Shown: positions 47,201 through 54,957 of the stretch, piece by piece
How the letters are laid out: each line of letters starts with the position of its first letter
Position numbering within the stretch: position 1 is the stretch's first letter
Assembly (NCBI GenBank): GCA_963974715.1
Contig: CAXBDK010000009.1
Span: 1 to 64,000, forward strand
Length of the DNA: 64,000 nucleotides
Direction: 5' to 3'
Source of the DNA: Sediminicola sp963974715
Lineage (GTDB): Bacteria > Bacteroidota > Bacteroidia > Flavobacteriales > Flavobacteriaceae
The notes under the pieces: model-generated
The model's database searches: none
Told to the model about the DNA's origin: nothing
The model's input: the letters and a program-made list of their open reading frames with translations, nothing else
Position numbers and translations under genes: made by a program

Positions 47201-47637
47201 CCAGTCTGGAGCAGATCTATTCGACCGAACATTTGGAGAAATCCGTTCACTATGAGGTCAGAAGTTTTGCGAACAGTTATTTGGAAAATAAAGGTAAGGG
47301 ACAATTTGAACTACATGAATTGGATAACCTGGCACAGATAGCCCCTATAAATGGAATGGTGGTGGAAGATATTGACGGGAACGGGACCACGGATGTCATC
47401 TATGCCGGTAACCTTTATGGGTCTGAAGTGGAGACCCCGCGGGGGGATGCAAGCTATGGCGGACTCTTAACGGGTAACGGAAAAGGGGATTTCCGGGCTC
47501 ATATGCCATATGAAAGTGGGCTATGGGTACCAGGCGAGGTCAGGGCCGTGAAAAAGATCACATTGGCACATGGCAAGGGCGTGCTCTTTGCCAAGAACAA
47601 TGACTACCTACAATTGGTGCAAATCACGAATAGGTAA
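44290..47637 (+). CDS. CRTAC1-type FG-GAP/VCBS repeat lipoprotein with ASPIC-UnbV domains
   Basis: 1115 aa from ATG 44290 (MIKLEKEKCLRWIV); earlier ATGs at 44218 and 44269 would spoil the signal. Lipobox-like FFCSC with Cys28. Many FG-GAP/VCBS blades with calcium loops follow (GDLNNDGLPDIYF, DYDRDGDQDLYV, DFNNDGLLDIY, DVDNDGLDDFFVG). An ASPIC/UnbV segment is present at about 560-620 (GIGCKVWLEDENGLQFQEMTLTRGFQSS). Such proteins often follow SusCD in marine Bacteroidota PULs and are thought to bind glycan at the cell surface. The function here is unproven. Confidence 0.88.
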   Translation: MIKLEKEKCLRWIVRSGLCLCTLFFCSCDRETKMDTLFLEVSPERSGITFSNTLTENDSINYFNYMYIYMGGGVAVGDLNNDGLPDIYFTGNMVKNKLYLNQGNLGFKDVTEEAGVGGDNRWMTGVTMGDANQDGWLDIYVSVSGKWGTTENLLYINDAKEGELPTFTESAKSYGVADAGNGTQAVFFDYDRDGDQDLYVVNYPLVPSRTSITEFLDFRENTPAHRSDRMYRNNGDRTFTDVTQESGMAKYGLSLGISVGDYNQDGWPDVYVSNDFSTPDYFLMNNGDGTFTDRNLELTNHTSYFGMGTDAADFNNDGLLDIYQVDMMPKSHRRAKENMDSMDPERFYNMVAHDMHHQYSINTLQMNMGNDSVGLPHFGDVGKMAGVSATDWSWAALFADFDNDGQKDIYVSNGVRRDINNSDFFRSDEIKNFTEGNSLELTLKLPSEKIENYAFKNNGDLTFSNVSKEWGLNYNGFSNGMVYADLDLDGDLDVVLNNLDDKSRVYENRASQQGGSNHLRIKFKGPDSNAFGIGCKVWLEDENGLQFQEMTLTRGFQSSVEPVLHFGVGKKEKIAQVKIQWPDGRVQKLNGSKTNRLLVVDYRDAVSVQEPVSGKGPILFKDITREANLNHKHEENLFNDFYHQVLLPHKISQYGPALAVGDVDNDGLDDFFVGGAYRSPATLYRQNGDGTFAEMGSATWELDREQEDVAAEFFDANGDGLLDLYVVSGGNEFGPNDDYYQDRFYLNRGNGVFEKIPTALPRITDSGGTVIYADYDADGDMDLFVGGRVTPRNYPTPPQSHILRNDSKGMYVVFTDVTSEVAPELLDLGMVTQAEWVDVDGDSRQDLMIVGEWMGIVYLRNEGAKFVDKSAEAGLEGTTGWWFGLKSHDFDGDGDQDFLVGNLGRNYKYQAKKDSPFSLYAYDYDNNNRQDIVLSYLEKGTQVPVRGRECSSQQIPAIKSKFKDYHSFASASLEQIYSTEHLEKSVHYEVRSFANSYLENKGKGQFELHELDNLAQIAPINGMVVEDIDGNGTTDVIYAGNLYGSEVETPRGDASYGGLLTGNGKGDFRAHMPYESGLWVPGEVRAVKKITLAHGKGVLFAKNNDYLQLVQITNR

Positions 47638-47650
47638 GAACGGACCGGAT

Positions 47651-48763
47651 CTATGGTCTTTCAAGGATGATTTCCATGGGGACCCTGATGAACACCGGAC
47701 GGTAATAATCGGTGTCCACTTCGTGGATCTTGGGAATATCCAGACTGTTCACGCAGTAGGAGACCAATAGTTTGCCATCTTGCATATATTGTGGATGTGC
47801 CATGGCATTGTACGTGAATACGTTGTCCTTCCCTCGGTCCTGTTCGGGAGTGTGATAGAGCAGCTTTTCATTGTACCAAGGCCCTACGGGAGAATCGGAA
47901 ATATAAGAAAAGATGTTACCGCTGATCAAATTGCGTTCCTGCATCAACAATACATAATGCCCCTGATATTTAAAAATACTGAACTGCTCTGGGACCGAAC
48001 GTTCCACACCCTTTAGGGCACTGGTCGATGTTGGGTCGGAAGTCCAGCCCTTCCCATCATGGAACCTGTATTCTTCCAAAGAATTGGTGCTCTCGTTCAA
48101 GCGTGCCCTGGCAATATGCAGGCTACTGTTTTCCCCTTCCATTCTGGAACCGTAGAGATAGGTATATCCTCCATCGGTTAAAATGGAATGACCATAATGT
48201 ACATCTTTGGCATTGGAGTGGGGGAAGTCCTTCTGGGCGAGCACTTTTAAGGATTCCTGTTCCATTCTTACATAATCGGTTCCCGAAAAGGCAAAGCCCC
48301 AGCCCTCGTCCACATGAAAAAAGCGGGACATAAAGAGGTGAAGGACCCCTTGGTTCGCAAAGCCGTGCCCAGGCCAATAAAATTCTTTGGGATTGCCGGT
48401 AATCGGTTTTAAGAGCGCGTCGGGATCGGACAAAGTTCCGCGGTAAAGGGCCGTGTGAGTGCTATCTGCCAGATCGATACGGATAAAGGTATTGTTGATC
48501 ATGGTGCTGTTCACGTTCCGTTTCCTGTTTACCACCGGCTCCAAGAAGGAATCCCCCATCATAAAGATGGATCGCCCTTTGTCCAAGGGAAATGAAATGG
48601 CTCCGTCCGCTCCCGTGATACCCAGGCTATCCACCATCAGCATGTCGGCAAAGACAGTGTCCCGTGTAACCTCCCGCTTTGGGGACTGTCCGAAACTGTA
48701 TACTATGGTCAGGAGCAGGATAGGAACAAGCTGCGCATATTTAATTTTTGTAAGATCTGCCAT
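47651..48763 (-). CDS. Five-bladed-propeller DUF4185/DUF5005-like secreted protein
   Basis: 370 aa from ATG 48763, which gives a proper signal (LVPILLLTIVYSFGQ); the longer frame needs a GTG. Propeller features: SIFMMGDSFLEP, YWPGHGFANQGVLHLFMSRF, VHYGHSILTDGGYTYLYGSR and YVLLMQERNLISGNIFSYISDSPVGPW. This resembles DUF4185/DUF5005 proteins, which are PUL-associated and similar to GH43/GH117-like propellers; no catalytic role can be assigned. The stop lies 13 bp from the CRTAC stop (convergent). Its promoter faces away from the trio, with operator 4 between them. Confidence 0.75.
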   Translation of the reverse strand: MADLTKIKYAQLVPILLLTIVYSFGQSPKREVTRDTVFADMLMVDSLGITGADGAISFPLDKGRSIFMMGDSFLEPVVNRKRNVNSTMINNTFIRIDLADSTHTALYRGTLSDPDALLKPITGNPKEFYWPGHGFANQGVLHLFMSRFFHVDEGWGFAFSGTDYVRMEQESLKVLAQKDFPHSNAKDVHYGHSILTDGGYTYLYGSRMEGENSSLHIARARLNESTNSLEEYRFHDGKGWTSDPTSTSALKGVERSVPEQFSIFKYQGHYVLLMQERNLISGNIFSYISDSPVGPWYNEKLLYHTPEQDRGKDNVFTYNAMAHPQYMQDGKLLVSYCVNSLDIPKIHEVDTDYYRPVFIRVPMEIILERP

Positions 48764-48819
48764 ATTGTTTACTTTAAGGGTAAATTGTGAATGAACATCG
48801 TAACCGATGCTTTGAACAT

Positions 48820-48827
48820 CAAATATA
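48820..48827 (-). promoter_or_regulatory. -7 element for the DUF4185-like gene
   Basis: The minus strand reads TATATTTG, an exact match to TAnnTTTG, 57 bp upstream of the ATG. Operator 4 begins 28 bp further upstream. The -33 box is not clear. Confidence 0.55.
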
Positions 48828-48855
48828 TAACGAAACACTTAATTAATTTGTTTAA

Positions 48856-48867
48856 ATGTATATACAT
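48856..48867. promoter_or_regulatory. GTATATAC palindrome, operator 4 (divergent)
   Basis: ATGTATATACAT is a perfect 12-bp palindrome around GTATATAC. An extra TATACATT to the right pairs with AATGTATA on the left. It lies between the promoter of the minus-strand propeller gene and that of the plus-strand cytochrome trio, so one site could control both. Confidence 0.75.
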
Positions 48868-48876
48868 ATACATTTT

Positions 48877-48905
48877 TTTGGTATATTTATAAAATAGGTA
48901 TCTTG
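48877..48905 (+). promoter_or_regulatory. Promoter of the DUF1549/DUF1553 trio
   Basis: TTTG (48877-48880) as -33, 18 bp spacer, then TATCTTG (48899-48905) close to TAnnTTTG. The leader to the ATG at 48978 would be about 65 nt. Operator 4 lies 10 bp upstream of the -33 box. Confidence 0.5.
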
Positions 48906-48977
48906 GAATAGTTGGGGTGAACCTCGTGAAATTTTTGAATTGTACGAAATTTTAAAAGGTAATAAAACGTAATTGGA

Positions 48978-51320
48978 ATGAAACAAAAGCTGGGCATACT
49001 GATCATTTTAACGGTCTTGGGCTTGCTGATATATTCGTTTAAGTCGGGATTTTTTGACCGTCCCCCCCAGGGGTATATCGAACCGCCCTTACCTGAAGTG
49101 GTGGACTACAATTTTCATATCAAACCGATCCTTTCCGATAATTGTTATACCTGTCACGGTCCGGATGCCAACAAAAGAAAGGCGGGCTATCGATTGGATC
49201 TGGAAGAAACGGCCCTCTTGGAACTTCCCGAACATCCGGGTACATTTGGTATCGTACCGGGAAATCCGGCAAAAAGTATGTTGTACGAACATGTTATTTC
49301 GGAAGACCCGGCCATGGTGATGCCCCCGAAGGAATCCAACTTGGCCCTTAGTCCGTACGAGAAGAAACTCCTTAAAAAATGGATCGAGCAAGGTGCGGTA
49401 TTCGAAAAGCACTGGGCCTTTATCCCTCCCAAAAAAGCCACGGTCCCCACAACGGAACTGTCGGAACTTCAACAGAACGAAGTGGATGCCTTTATTTTCG
49501 AAAAACTATTGGAAAAAGGGTTGAAACCTTCTCCTAGGGCCGACAGGGAAATCCTTATCCGCAGGCTGAGCCTGGACATTACCGGCCTCCCGCCAAGTCC
49601 GGAACTGGTCTCCGATTTTATGGCAGATAATGCCGGAACTGCCCTTGAACCCTTTATCGATAGACTGCTCGCTTCCCCACAATACGGGGAGCGGATGACA
49701 CAGGTCTGGTTGGACGTGGCCCGGTATGCCGATTCCCATGGCTATCAAGATGACAGTTACAGGAGTATGTGGCCTTGGCGGGACTGGGTGATACATGCCT
49801 TTAACGAAAATATGCCCTATGATGAATTTCTTACCCTACAACTGGCTGGGGACCTTCTGCCGGATGCCGGCAAGGAGCAGCTATTGGCCACTGGCTTCAA
49901 CAGGAACCACCCCATAACCCAGGAAGGGGGCGTAATCCAAGAAGAGTACCAATCCTATTATGTGGTAGACCGTGCAAATACCTTGGGAAAGGGCATATTG
50001 GGGCTTACGTTGGAATGTGCGAAATGCCATGACCACAAATACGATCCCCTCTCCCAAAAGAACTACTTTGAAATCTACTCCTTCTTTAACAATGTGGATG
50101 AGAAAGGACTGCAGATGGATGCCGTACAGGCCGCCAACCAACGGTATTTTGCCGATGCTCCTTATATTACCATAAGCCCGGAAGAGAGTAGGGGAGTGCT
50201 TGATTTTGTGAACAATACGGAGGGAAAAAAGGTGAACGTAATGGTCATGAACGATTCTGCCCCAAGGCAGACCTATATTTTCAACCGTGGGGCGTATGAC
50301 GACCTTGGAGAAAAGGTATATCCCAATACCCCTTCCATCATCCTGCCGTTCCCGGAGGAATTTCCCAAAAATAGGCTGGGGCTAGCCAAGTGGGTCACCC
50401 ATAAGGACAATCCGCTTACGGCAAGGGTCTTCGTAAATAGGATCTGGGCCATGTTGTTCGGGAATGGACTGGTGGTGACCTCCGAGGATTTTGGGGTACA
50501 GGGCAGCCTGCCCACCCATCCCCAGTTATTGGATTGGCTTTCCAAGGATTTTATGGAACACGGCTGGGATATCAAATATTTGTTAAAAAAAATCATGCTT
50601 TCTGCCACCTATCAACAATCTTCAAAAGCTACCCCAGAACTATTGGAGGCCGATCCCGAAAACCTGTTGTTGGCCAGGGCGCCAAGGTTTAGGATGAGCG
50701 GGGAGATGATACGGGACTATATGTTGGCGAGCAGTGGACTGCTCAATAGGGAGATGGGCGGGCCCAGTGTAAGACCGTACCAGCCCGCAGGTCTATGGGA
50801 AGAGACCAATGCCGGCGGCAATAGGGGCGTACTTACCAGTTATACCGAGGATACGGGCGATAAATTATATAGAAGGTCGCTCTATACCATTTGGAAAAGA
50901 ACACTTCCCCCGCCGAATATGACCGTTTTTGATGCTCCCAACCGCGATTTTTGTGAAGTGCGTAGACAAAATACAAATACCCCGCTCCAGGCATTGGCGT
51001 TACAAAACGATGTACAGATGTTGGAAGCGGCAAGGGTTCTGGCCCAACGATGTATAATGACGGTGAAGGATCCAAACCTGTTGGTGCCCCATCTTTTTGA
51101 ACGTATCCTGATCCGTAGCCCCAAATCGGAGGAACTGAAAGTGTTGGAAGCATATTATAGGGATGCCTTGGAACAGTTTAGGGCGAAACCCGAAAATGCG
51201 CAAAAATTGATCGCCATGGGGGCGTACGAGGATTTGGGAACGGCCCCTGAAAAAACGGCCGCCCTGATGCTAACGGCCCAAGTACTGTACAATCTTGACG
51301 AAACCATTACCAAAGAATGA
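48978..51320 (+). CDS. DUF1549/DUF1553 protein with planctomycete-type cytochrome c motif
   Basis: 780 aa. N-terminal hydrophobic anchor (LGILIILTVLGLLIYSF). PSCyt1-type heme motif CYTCH at 56-60 (CYTCHGPDANKRKAGYRLDL). DUF1549 follows, with a second CxxCH in LECAKCHDHKYDPL. DUF1553 fills the C-terminal part (TARVFVNRIWAMLFGNGLV..PTHPQLLDWL). The family is abundant in Planctomycetes and in marine Bacteroidota PULs; its reaction is unknown, though heme motifs imply periplasmic redox work. It is the first of three genes and shares operator 4 with the mannoside locus. Confidence 0.88.
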   Translation: MKQKLGILIILTVLGLLIYSFKSGFFDRPPQGYIEPPLPEVVDYNFHIKPILSDNCYTCHGPDANKRKAGYRLDLEETALLELPEHPGTFGIVPGNPAKSMLYEHVISEDPAMVMPPKESNLALSPYEKKLLKKWIEQGAVFEKHWAFIPPKKATVPTTELSELQQNEVDAFIFEKLLEKGLKPSPRADREILIRRLSLDITGLPPSPELVSDFMADNAGTALEPFIDRLLASPQYGERMTQVWLDVARYADSHGYQDDSYRSMWPWRDWVIHAFNENMPYDEFLTLQLAGDLLPDAGKEQLLATGFNRNHPITQEGGVIQEEYQSYYVVDRANTLGKGILGLTLECAKCHDHKYDPLSQKNYFEIYSFFNNVDEKGLQMDAVQAANQRYFADAPYITISPEESRGVLDFVNNTEGKKVNVMVMNDSAPRQTYIFNRGAYDDLGEKVYPNTPSIILPFPEEFPKNRLGLAKWVTHKDNPLTARVFVNRIWAMLFGNGLVVTSEDFGVQGSLPTHPQLLDWLSKDFMEHGWDIKYLLKKIMLSATYQQSSKATPELLEADPENLLLARAPRFRMSGEMIRDYMLASSGLLNREMGGPSVRPYQPAGLWEETNAGGNRGVLTSYTEDTGDKLYRRSLYTIWKRTLPPPNMTVFDAPNRDFCEVRRQNTNTPLQALALQNDVQMLEAARVLAQRCIMTVKDPNLLVPHLFERILIRSPKSEELKVLEAYYRDALEQFRAKPENAQKLIAMGAYEDLGTAPEKTAALMLTAQVLYNLDETITKE

Positions 51321-51324
51321 ACCA

Positions 51325-52785
51325 ATGGAGAACGATAAAAACGATTCCAAAGACCCTTTAAAGGTAAACCGAAGACATTTCTTTTCGCAGTTGAGCGTGG
51401 GCATAGGTTCCCTTGCCCTGGGATCCCTGCTCATTCCCGATCTTTTTAAAACGGGTACGCCCGCCCTGGAAGGGCAGCCCCTTGGCATCCCACATTTTGC
51501 GCCCAAGGCAAAACGGGTCATCTACCTGTTCCAGTCGGGCGCCCCTTCGCAATTGGAATCGTTCGATTACAAACCTACCCTTTTAAAAAGAATGGGGGAG
51601 GACCTTCCCGAATCGGTGCGGAACGGGCAGCGACTTACCGGAATGACGGCAGGACAGTCCAAGTTTCCCCTGATGCCCTCCGCTTCCCAATTTAAACAAT
51701 ATGGAAAAAGTGGGGCATGGGTAAGTGACTATTTCCCCCATATCGCAAAAATTGCGGATGATATCTGTATCGTAAGGAGCATGCACACGGAGGCGATCAA
51801 CCACGATCCCGCCATCACCTTTTTTCAGACCGGCAGTCAGCAGTCCGGTAGGCCCAGCCTGGGTTCTTGGATGAGCTACGGACTGGGCAACGAGAACCAG
51901 AACCTTCCGTCTTTTGTCGTATTGACCTCAAGGGGCCAAGGCAACAGTCAGGGACTTTATTCCAAATTATGGTCCAGCGGTTTTCTGGACTCCAAACATC
52001 AAGGGGTGCTCTTACGGTCGGGAAAGGACTCCGTACTCTACCTGAACGATCCCGAGGGCGTTTCAAGATCGGACAAGCGGCATCTGTTAGATCAGGTAGC
52101 CGCCCTTAACAAAATGCACCATGTGGAAACCGGCGATGATGAGATAGAATCGCGTATAGCGCAGTACGAAATGGCCTATAGGATGCAGATGTCCGTTCCG
52201 GACGTGATGGATATAAAAAAAGAACCGGAATCCATCATAAAATTGTACGGAGAGGATTCCCAAGTGCCGGGAACCTATGCCGCCAATTGTTTACAGGCCA
52301 GAAGATTGGCCGAAAATGGGGTGCGGTTTATACAATTGTACCACCAAGGATGGGACCAACACGGCAACCTGCCAAATGAAATGGCGGGGCAGGCAAAGGA
52401 TGTGGACAAGGCATCGGCGGCTTTGGTGCTGGACCTAAAACAGCGGGGAATGTTGGACGATACCTTGGTGATTTGGGGCGGGGAATTTGGACGTACCAAC
52501 TATTGCCAGGGAAATTTCGATCCCAAGAACTATGGTCGTGACCACCACCCTAGGGCCTTTAGTATCTGGATGGCCGGTGGTGGGATCAAGCCCGGTATAA
52601 GCTATGGGGAAACGGATGATTTTGGGTACAATATTGTGAAGGACCCTGTCCATATAAATGATTTTCACGCTACCATTATGCACAATATGGGTCTGGACCA
52701 CGAACAACTGACCTACAAATATCAAGGGAGAAGGTTCCGGTTAACGGATGTGGCCGGAAATGTTGTAAAAGATATATTGTCATAA
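51325..52785 (+). CDS. DUF1501 protein, alkaline-phosphatase-like fold
   Basis: 486 aa. ATG 51325 is four bases after the upstream stop; the frame also opens at TTG 51295 inside that gene, which is less likely. NRRHFFSQLSVGIGSLALGSLL is a twin-arginine-like signal. The body shows the DUF1501 pattern: KRVIYLFQSGAPSQLESFDYKP, VRSMHTEAINHDPAITFFQTG, FIQLYHQGWDQHGNLP, and VIWGGEFGRTNYCQG..GRDHHPRAFSIWMAGGGIK with clustered Asp/His that could bind metal. It belongs to the sulfatase/alkaline phosphatase clan but has no proven activity. It is almost always paired with DUF1549/1553 genes. Confidence 0.88.
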   Translation: MENDKNDSKDPLKVNRRHFFSQLSVGIGSLALGSLLIPDLFKTGTPALEGQPLGIPHFAPKAKRVIYLFQSGAPSQLESFDYKPTLLKRMGEDLPESVRNGQRLTGMTAGQSKFPLMPSASQFKQYGKSGAWVSDYFPHIAKIADDICIVRSMHTEAINHDPAITFFQTGSQQSGRPSLGSWMSYGLGNENQNLPSFVVLTSRGQGNSQGLYSKLWSSGFLDSKHQGVLLRSGKDSVLYLNDPEGVSRSDKRHLLDQVAALNKMHHVETGDDEIESRIAQYEMAYRMQMSVPDVMDIKKEPESIIKLYGEDSQVPGTYAANCLQARRLAENGVRFIQLYHQGWDQHGNLPNEMAGQAKDVDKASAALVLDLKQRGMLDDTLVIWGGEFGRTNYCQGNFDPKNYGRDHHPRAFSIWMAGGGIKPGISYGETDDFGYNIVKDPVHINDFHATIMHNMGLDHEQLTYKYQGRRFRLTDVAGNVVKDILS

Positions 52786-52788
52786 TTC

Positions 52789-54231
52789 ATGGGGCAAAAA
52801 AATAGCGGCCGATGGGCCAATTTTCCCATTTTTGGGATGACGGTTTTCTTGGTTTTCTGCCTCCTTTTCGAATCTTTTTTGGAACTGCCCCCACTGGTGG
52901 GCTGGTTGGGGCATTGGCATCCTTTGGTATTGCATTTCCCCATTGTACTGTTGTTACTGGTATGTATTATGGGACTTTTGGGCAAAAAGGTGCCCACCCT
53001 ATTGCTTACCGTTACAACGCTATCCGCCCTTTTGACCGCTATCACGGGATTTTTTTTGGGATCCAAGGCCCTTCCAAAGGGAAACTTACTGCTCTGGCAC
53101 CAATGGTTGGGGGCAGCGGTCGCCCTTTTGGCCGTAATCTGGTATTGGCTCCGGCAGAACCGGCTTGACAAACGACCGTTCACCTCCATTATCCAAGTGA
53201 TCTTGATCGTACTGGTGGGCATTACGGGACATTACGGGGGCATGGTCACCCATGGGGAGGATTTTTTGGCCCTGCCGATCGGAAATGACGGTGATAAAAT
53301 TCCCGAAGATCCGTTCATATATGGTCATGTGGTGGTACCCATCCTGGAAAACAAATGTGTGTCCTGCCACAATCCCAACAAACGCAAAGGGGAACTGTTG
53401 ATGACAGATTTGGACCAACTGTTAATAGGAGGGGGGACAGGGCCGGCAATTGTGGCCAATGTGCCCGAAAAAAGCTTGTTGTTGCAGCGGGTGCACCTGC
53501 CAGTGGACGATGAGGAACATATGCCGCCGGATGGAAAGGAACCCTTGACGGAGGAGGAGATCGCCATTTTGGAAAGATGGATCGCATTGGGCGCTTCCGA
53601 TACGTTACGGCTGACACATTTGAAAGCGGATGAACCGCTCTCGACCCTCATCAAAAAACAACTTATGCCCCAGGACGGCAATGAATACCGATCCTTTCCC
53701 AAGATGGCCGACAGTGTACTGCTGCGTTTGGGTACGGATTATCTGACCCTTCAACGGATTTCGGCAAATTCCAATGCCCTATCGGTAGCGGTCTTCCTGC
53801 CGCCACAATATGATCCCTCTATTTTGGAAGGATTAAGGGAGGTGGCCTTGAACATAGTGTCTTTGGACCTGAGCGGATTGCCCCTTGGGCCGCAGGAGAT
53901 GGAAATCGTGGCGCTCTGTAGGAATCTGGAACGTTTGGAACTGGACCGGACCTTAGTGAACGATGCAGGTTTCAAAGGGCTACAGGGGCTCACCAAATTA
54001 AAGCTGTTAAAGGCGTACGATACAGATCTTACCGATGCCAGTATGGCCGTACTGCAACAGATGGAAGGGTTGCAGCAGCTCTATGTATGGGATACCCAAA
54101 TATCCGGGGCGGCCCTCTCCCAACTTAAGGACCGATTGCCCGCCTTGCAAATAAATACGGGGATCGATCCAGGGATAAAGGAATCGTTTATAGAAGGGGA
54201 TACGGTGTCGTTGGAAGGGACCAAAAATTAG
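52789..54231 (+). CDS. Membrane cytochrome c protein with leucine-rich repeats
   Basis: 480 aa. Five membrane helices at about 14-31, 46-64, 69-90, 103-120 and 132-150, with His42, His44, His49, His104 and His148 near or in the membrane that could hold heme b (DUF2231-like). A planctomycete-type cytochrome c domain has CVSCH at 190-194 and a Met-containing HMPPDGKEPLTEEE segment. The C-terminal 120 residues are leucine-rich repeats (LERLELDRTLVNDAGFKGL, LKLLKAYDTDLTDASM, LQQLYVWDTQISGAAL). It probably passes electrons between the periplasmic partners and the membrane. It starts 3 bp after the DUF1501 stop. Confidence 0.82.
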   Translation: MGQKNSGRWANFPIFGMTVFLVFCLLFESFLELPPLVGWLGHWHPLVLHFPIVLLLLVCIMGLLGKKVPTLLLTVTTLSALLTAITGFFLGSKALPKGNLLLWHQWLGAAVALLAVIWYWLRQNRLDKRPFTSIIQVILIVLVGITGHYGGMVTHGEDFLALPIGNDGDKIPEDPFIYGHVVVPILENKCVSCHNPNKRKGELLMTDLDQLLIGGGTGPAIVANVPEKSLLLQRVHLPVDDEEHMPPDGKEPLTEEEIAILERWIALGASDTLRLTHLKADEPLSTLIKKQLMPQDGNEYRSFPKMADSVLLRLGTDYLTLQRISANSNALSVAVFLPPQYDPSILEGLREVALNIVSLDLSGLPLGPQEMEIVALCRNLERLELDRTLVNDAGFKGLQGLTKLKLLKAYDTDLTDASMAVLQQMEGLQQLYVWDTQISGAALSQLKDRLPALQINTGIDPGIKESFIEGDTVSLEGTKN

Positions 54232-54243
54232 GCACGCCGCTGT

Positions 54244-54264
54244 CTTTTTCACCCCCGGAAAAAG
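54244..54264 (+). terminator. Weak hairpin at the end of the PUL
   Basis: CTTTTTC and GAAAAAG form a 7-bp stem with a 7-nt loop 12 bp after the last PUL stop codon. There is no strong T-run after it. Base composition turns AT-rich right after this point. Confidence 0.35.
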
Positions 54265-54878
54265 GATATTTAAATTAAATTATCGGCTTTTTCAACACAT
54301 AACGCTATAAATTACAACTTTATGATTTAAAAATCCTGGGATGAAAAAAGTAAATACTAGTGTTGATAATATGTTTGGGTCAGCAAGGAAATCTCGCTTT
54401 GATATCCTGGACGGTTAGATTCTTTTAAATTTGATCCGTTTTGTTATTATGATGCGTCCCGTGCATGGTATTCGGCAAAAAATCCAACCACATCCGGATT
54501 TCCTTTTTAAGGATGACGGGATCTAGATGTCCTGTGTAAATACTTTAATATCAATATTTTACAATAAAAAATTTCTTCAGGTAACCGAATAGGCAGCCCA
54601 CGTCTCGATTTTACTTACTTGTTAAAGTTAAAAAATAATTTTGGGACCAAATAGCGGTAAATAGTATTAAATTTTATAAACCAAGATTTTCCATATAAGG
54701 TACATAGCTTCCCAAATCCTTACCATGACCTTCCCTGGGATCGGTGACTGATCCGATTTGTAGAGTTGCGATAGAGAATCGAATTAGAGGCGCATATAAG
54801 GGACTATTGCTACATAGAATTATTTTCTATAGAAACAGGGAAAATTTATTAGTTTAGTGTTATATAGAAAGTAAATTT

Positions 54879-54896
54879 ATGAACACCAGTGTTCAT
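54879..54896. repeat. ATGAACAC palindrome repeat, copy 1
   Basis: ATGAACACCAGTGTTCAT: 8-bp arms around a CA centre, then AGCG. With the base before it, the 23-base unit differs from copy 2 (59026-59048) at one base only. It lies 62 bp before the S15-type hydrolase start. Confidence 0.7.
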
Positions 54897-54957
54897 AGCG
54901 AGTGGTGGTGGCAAGTGTGGAACAAACCCGCTACGAAAATGAAAAACGAAAAATACA

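Larger units (their letters stand above)
54232..54957. other. AT-rich intergenic region at the start of the accessory segment
   Basis: 726 bp with stop codons in all frames and no supported gene. It holds the weak hairpin above and, near its right end, one copy of the ATGAACAC palindrome repeat. It marks the boundary between the PUL and the acquired-looking region. Confidence 0.6.
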
